Assembly: GCA_021156345.1 (NCBI GenBank)
Contig: JAJNDJ010000020.1
Coordinates: 1 to 8,254 of the forward strand
From: Rubrobacteraceae bacterium
GTDB taxonomy: Bacteria > Actinomycetota > Rubrobacteria > Rubrobacterales > Rubrobacteraceae
Length of the DNA stretch: 8,254 nucleotides
Direction of reading: 5' to 3'
The stretch's first letter is position 1. Every line of letters starts with the position of its first letter. Shown here piece after piece: positions 6,226-8,254 of this stretch. Both the position numbers and the translations under genes were made by a program. Below the pieces are notes generated by a model that did no database searches, was not told the origin of the DNA, and worked only from the letters and a program-made list of their open reading frames with translations.

Positions 6226-6362
6226 AGAACACCTCCCTACCTTCTAGGTCGTTTGGTGCATTAAGAGATTAGGAAGGCCGGGAGCCCGAGGACTAGAGCG
6301 CAGCGCCTTGTGCCGCCTCTGTATTAGCTTGGCGGTATACTCATCGTTTCACGGTAACCAGG
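6226..6362. promoter_or_regulatory. Divergent control region between the copper operon and the rightward genes
   Basis: About 137 bases separate the leftward copper operon from the rightward 52-codon ORF and its downstream genes. On the plus strand TATACT (6336-6341) is a good -10 element, about 22 bases before the GTG at 6363, but no -35 at normal spacing is visible. On the minus strand no convincing hexamer pair was found. I saw no CsoR-type or CopY-type operator. Promoters for both directions must lie here or slightly inside the ORFs, on positional grounds. Confidence 0.35.
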
Positions 6363-6521
6363 GTGAGAGTAAATGCATTTGCGAGTAGTGTACTGAACCT
6401 CAAGCAGATCACCGACGATCGGAACCTCGGCGCCGAAGCGGAGGTGGAGAGCTTTCACTACCAGAACCACTCCCCCTCGACGCTTGCGACGTTTCTAGAG
6501 ATCCGGCGCGTAGAGATCTGA
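6363..6521 (+). pseudogene. Relic of a second DUF72 gene, now a 52-codon ORF
   Basis: The ORF begins GTG AGA GTA (MRVNAFASSVLNLKQ) and ends FHYQNHSPSTLATFLEIRR plus VEI. Its HYQNHSPSTL-x2-FLE-x-RR matches the C-terminus of the intact DUF72 gene at 2595-2650; at DNA level 6456-6484 and 2595-2623 agree at 28 of 29 bases. An upstream LKQITDDRNL may echo the intact protein's LKKNRDDDL, with about 20 residues then deleted, but that match is weak. The barrel itself is gone, so it cannot function as DUF72. Its TGA overlaps the next gene's ATG (TGATG), and it has no good ribosome-binding site. It may survive because its reading feeds ribosomes to the downstream gene. Confidence 0.7.
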
Positions 6522-7300
6522 TGGCGGGCCCCGTCGTCTTCAGTACAGGCTCGCTCTACCCTTTCGGCCTTGAGAGGGTATACGCTTGGATCTCGGAGGC
6601 CGGGTACGACGGGGTCGAGATCATGATGGACGAACGCTGGGATACCCACCAGGAGGACTATCTCAGAGATCTCGTCGAGAGGCACGGCGTCCCGATCCTG
6701 GCCCTCCACCCTCCACTTCGACGCGGCGCCTGGGGGCTTGGCCCCGAAGAAACGCTGGTGCGGGTCGCGAGGCTGGCGAGTAGGATGGAGGTGCCCGTTG
6801 TAGTGGCACATCCGCCTCCGCCGGGCAGACCACTGGAGCGTTGGAAAGCGGGACCCCTGCGCGAGGCGCGGGAGCAGGGCGTAGTCGTGGCCGTCGAGAA
6901 CATGCCCCAGAGCCGATCAGCAGGCATGTTCAATGTCAGGCGGAAGAGCTGTTACTTGCCCGAGCACCTCGCAAGCGTGGGCCAGGTCACACTGGACACC
7001 AGCCACGCCGGGGCCAGCAGGGTCGATATCCTCAGGGCCCACTCTGTCCTCGCGGCCCAGCTCCGTCATATCCATCTGTCCGACTCGAACCTGGAGGTGG
7101 GCCGAGACGAGCACCGCTTGCCTGGCAAGGGTCGGCTCCCCCTGAAGCCTTTCCTGGCTGCGCTCGGGGCGAGCGGTTATCCCGGAGCCGTAAGCCTGGA
7201 GCTCAAGCCCTGGCCGCTAGGGACTCCAGATCCCGAGCCTATTCTGGAGAGAATGCGCGCGGCACTGAGGTTCACGCGTGAGGGCCTCGACGCCATCTAG
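6521..7300 (+). CDS. Xylose isomerase-like TIM-barrel protein (sugar phosphate isomerase/epimerase family)
   Basis: A complete 259-residue AP-endonuclease-2-type barrel. Candidate metal and catalytic residues fall at the ends of successive strands: E33 in GYDGVEIM, H63 in ILALHPPL, H97 in VVVAHPPP, E126 in VAVENMP, D159 and H162 in TLDTSHAG, H185 and D188 in RHIHLSDSN, H198 in DEHRLPGKG, and E227 in SLELKP. That full set suggests an active divalent-metal enzyme. The family includes sugar and inositol epimerases/isomerases and endonuclease IV; HLSDSN and HRLPGKG favour the isomerase side, but the substrate cannot be named. No signal peptide, cytoplasmic. The ATG at 6521 overlaps the TGA of the DUF72 relic and has only a weak GAGAT before it, pointing to reinitiation after the relic. 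A 114-base gap separates it from the aminopeptidase gene. Confidence 0.88.
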   Translation: MAGPVVFSTGSLYPFGLERVYAWISEAGYDGVEIMMDERWDTHQEDYLRDLVERHGVPILALHPPLRRGAWGLGPEETLVRVARLASRMEVPVVVAHPPPPGRPLERWKAGPLREAREQGVVVAVENMPQSRSAGMFNVRRKSCYLPEHLASVGQVTLDTSHAGASRVDILRAHSVLAAQLRHIHLSDSNLEVGRDEHRLPGKGRLPLKPFLAALGASGYPGAVSLELKPWPLGTPDPEPILERMRAALRFTREGLDAI

Positions 7301-7414
7301 AGTGGCTTGCCCGACCCAAGCTTTACCATGGCCACGCGCTCCGCTGCGTGCAAGGCTACCGGGGCCGACGCGGATGATAAGCTCTCCGGGAACTTCTTCA
7401 GAAAGGAACCAGTG

Positions 7415-8254
7415 ATGGGAGACGCACGGGTCGGCAAACTTGCACGGATCCTGGTGGACTACTCTATCGAGGCTGGGGAGGGGGACCAGGTCCTCGTCTC
7501 CGCGGAGGTGGGCGCAGGGCCCCTGATAGGGGCTCTCTACGCGCGGCTGTTGCAGGTAGGCGCCACTCCAGTAACACAGATTGGTTTGCCAGGGATGCAG
7601 GAGCTGTTCTTCGAACACGCGCAAGAGTTTCACTACCAGGAGATCCCGCAGGTCACGCACGCCATCTACGAGGGCGTGGACGCCCAGATCGGCATCCGCG
7701 CGCCGAGCAATACCAGGGCGCTCGCGAACATTGATCCCGAAAAGCAACAAATGTTACAGAAACGAAACAAGCCCTTGAGCGAGATGATGTTGGAGAAAGA
7801 CCGCTGGGTGCTCACGCTCTTCCCGACGGAGGCCCTGGCGCAGGAGGCGCACATGAGCCTTTCGGAGTACGAGGAGTTCGCTTTCGAGGCTATGGGTCTC
7901 TACGAGGAAGACCCCGTGCGCTATTGGAGCGAGAAGGCTGCCGAGCAGGAGCGGCTCAAGGAGCGGCTAGAGGAGGCACGTGAGATCCGTATCGTGGGGC
8001 CTGAGACGGACCTGACGCTCTCGGTCGAGGGACGTACGTTCGTGAACTCGGCGGGGATGCGGAATATGCCTTGCGGCGAGGTCTTTACCGGACCCATAGA
8101 GGACTCGGCCAACGGTACGGTGTACTTCGGCGTACCTGCCGCGATAGCGGGACGTGAGATCTCCGGTGTGCGGCTCCGGTTCGAGGAGGGGAAGGTCGTC
8201 GAGGCTAGTGCGGAGAAGGGTGAGGAGTACCTTTCTAGCCTGCTCGACGCCGAC
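7415..8254 (+). CDS. M29 family aminopeptidase (AmpS/PepS-like), 3' end outside window
   Basis: The first 280 codons are present; the family is usually about 370-410 residues, so the last third is missing. The N-terminal half matches the M29 pattern: LARILVDYSIEAGEGDQVLV (9-28), RAPSNTRALANIDPEK (95-110), PLSEMMLEKDRWVLTLFPT (120-138) and MSLSEYEEFAFEAMGL (147-162). NMPCGEVFTGP (217-227) carries E222, the first metal ligand of this co-catalytic metalloenzyme family; the remaining Glu, His and Asp ligands would lie past the edge. The enzyme removes N-terminal amino acids from peptides in the cytoplasm. AAAGGAA (7402-7408) supports the ATG at 7415; an in-frame ATG at 7328 would add 29 residues without family similarity and lacks a ribosome-binding site. 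The 114-base gap before it shows no promoter I trust, so readthrough from the upstream gene is possible. Confidence 0.93.
   Translation, partial: MGDARVGKLARILVDYSIEAGEGDQVLVSAEVGAGPLIGALYARLLQVGATPVTQIGLPGMQELFFEHAQEFHYQEIPQVTHAIYEGVDAQIGIRAPSNTRALANIDPEKQQMLQKRNKPLSEMMLEKDRWVLTLFPTEALAQEAHMSLSEYEEFAFEAMGLYEEDPVRYWSEKAAEQERLKERLEEAREIRIVGPETDLTLSVEGRTFVNSAGMRNMPCGEVFTGPIEDSANGTVYFGVPAAIAGREISGVRLRFEEGKVVEASAEKGEEYLSSLLDAD

Noticed and set aside
6002..6232. A 76-codon minus-strand ORF starting at a GTG in AGGGAGGTG
   Set aside because: Its start lies within the ribosome-binding site of the 15-codon ORF, and most of it overlaps the His-rich gene in another frame, with no domain of its own.
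7625..7645. TTTCACTACCAG in the aminopeptidase gene, also present in the DUF72 relic near 6453
   Set aside because: A 12-base match in a different reading context (EFHYQEIP) with no extension on either side; expected by chance.

Overview
This is a high-GC, chromosome-like bacterial window of eight substantial genes, several short or decayed ORFs and no RNA genes, CRISPR arrays or insertion sequences that I can see. Codon use, GTG/TTG starts, a sortase-E-type LAxTG anchor on one protein and the particular gene families suggest a high-GC Gram-positive, plausibly a deep-branching actinobacterium of the Rubrobacter kind. That assignment is an inference from protein style, not a database match.

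Left part (1-1730, minus strand): a class IV-like histone-deacetylase-fold amidohydrolase is followed, with a 4-base GTGA stop/start overlap, by a renalase-like FAD oxidoreductase that runs off the left edge. The tight coupling suggests one pathway; deacylation followed by oxidation of a small amine is one possibility. A short divergent gap leads to a complete DUF72 (YecE-like) TIM-barrel gene on the plus strand (1821-2678).

Middle (2679-3524): a 330-base stretch with two very short ORFs behind good ribosome-binding sites, a palindrome, and one copy of an imperfect 38-base direct repeat precedes a universal stress protein gene with a perfect AAGGAGGT site. The second repeat copy lies just after that gene, so the repeats bracket it.

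Copper block (3525-6225, minus strand, read right to left): a His-rich exported or membrane-tethered small protein, a YcnI/DUF1775 copper-binding protein with an unusual cell-wall sorting signal, and a CopC-CopD fusion. The three are co-directional and closely spaced (65 bases between the stop of the first and the second's AUG, less its RBS; 3 bases between the second and third). Together they look like a surface copper relay: a His-rich capture protein, a wall-anchored carrier, and a CopC domain feeding a CopD membrane protein. The His-rich gene has an in-frame TAG downstream of the best ribosome-binding site, which raises the question of its true start or of a leader peptide.

Right part (6363-8254, plus strand): a 52-codon ORF whose end is a clear relic of a second DUF72 gene overlaps, as TGATG, the start of a xylose-isomerase-like TIM-barrel protein. 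A leaderless-spaced M29 aminopeptidase gene follows and runs off the right edge.
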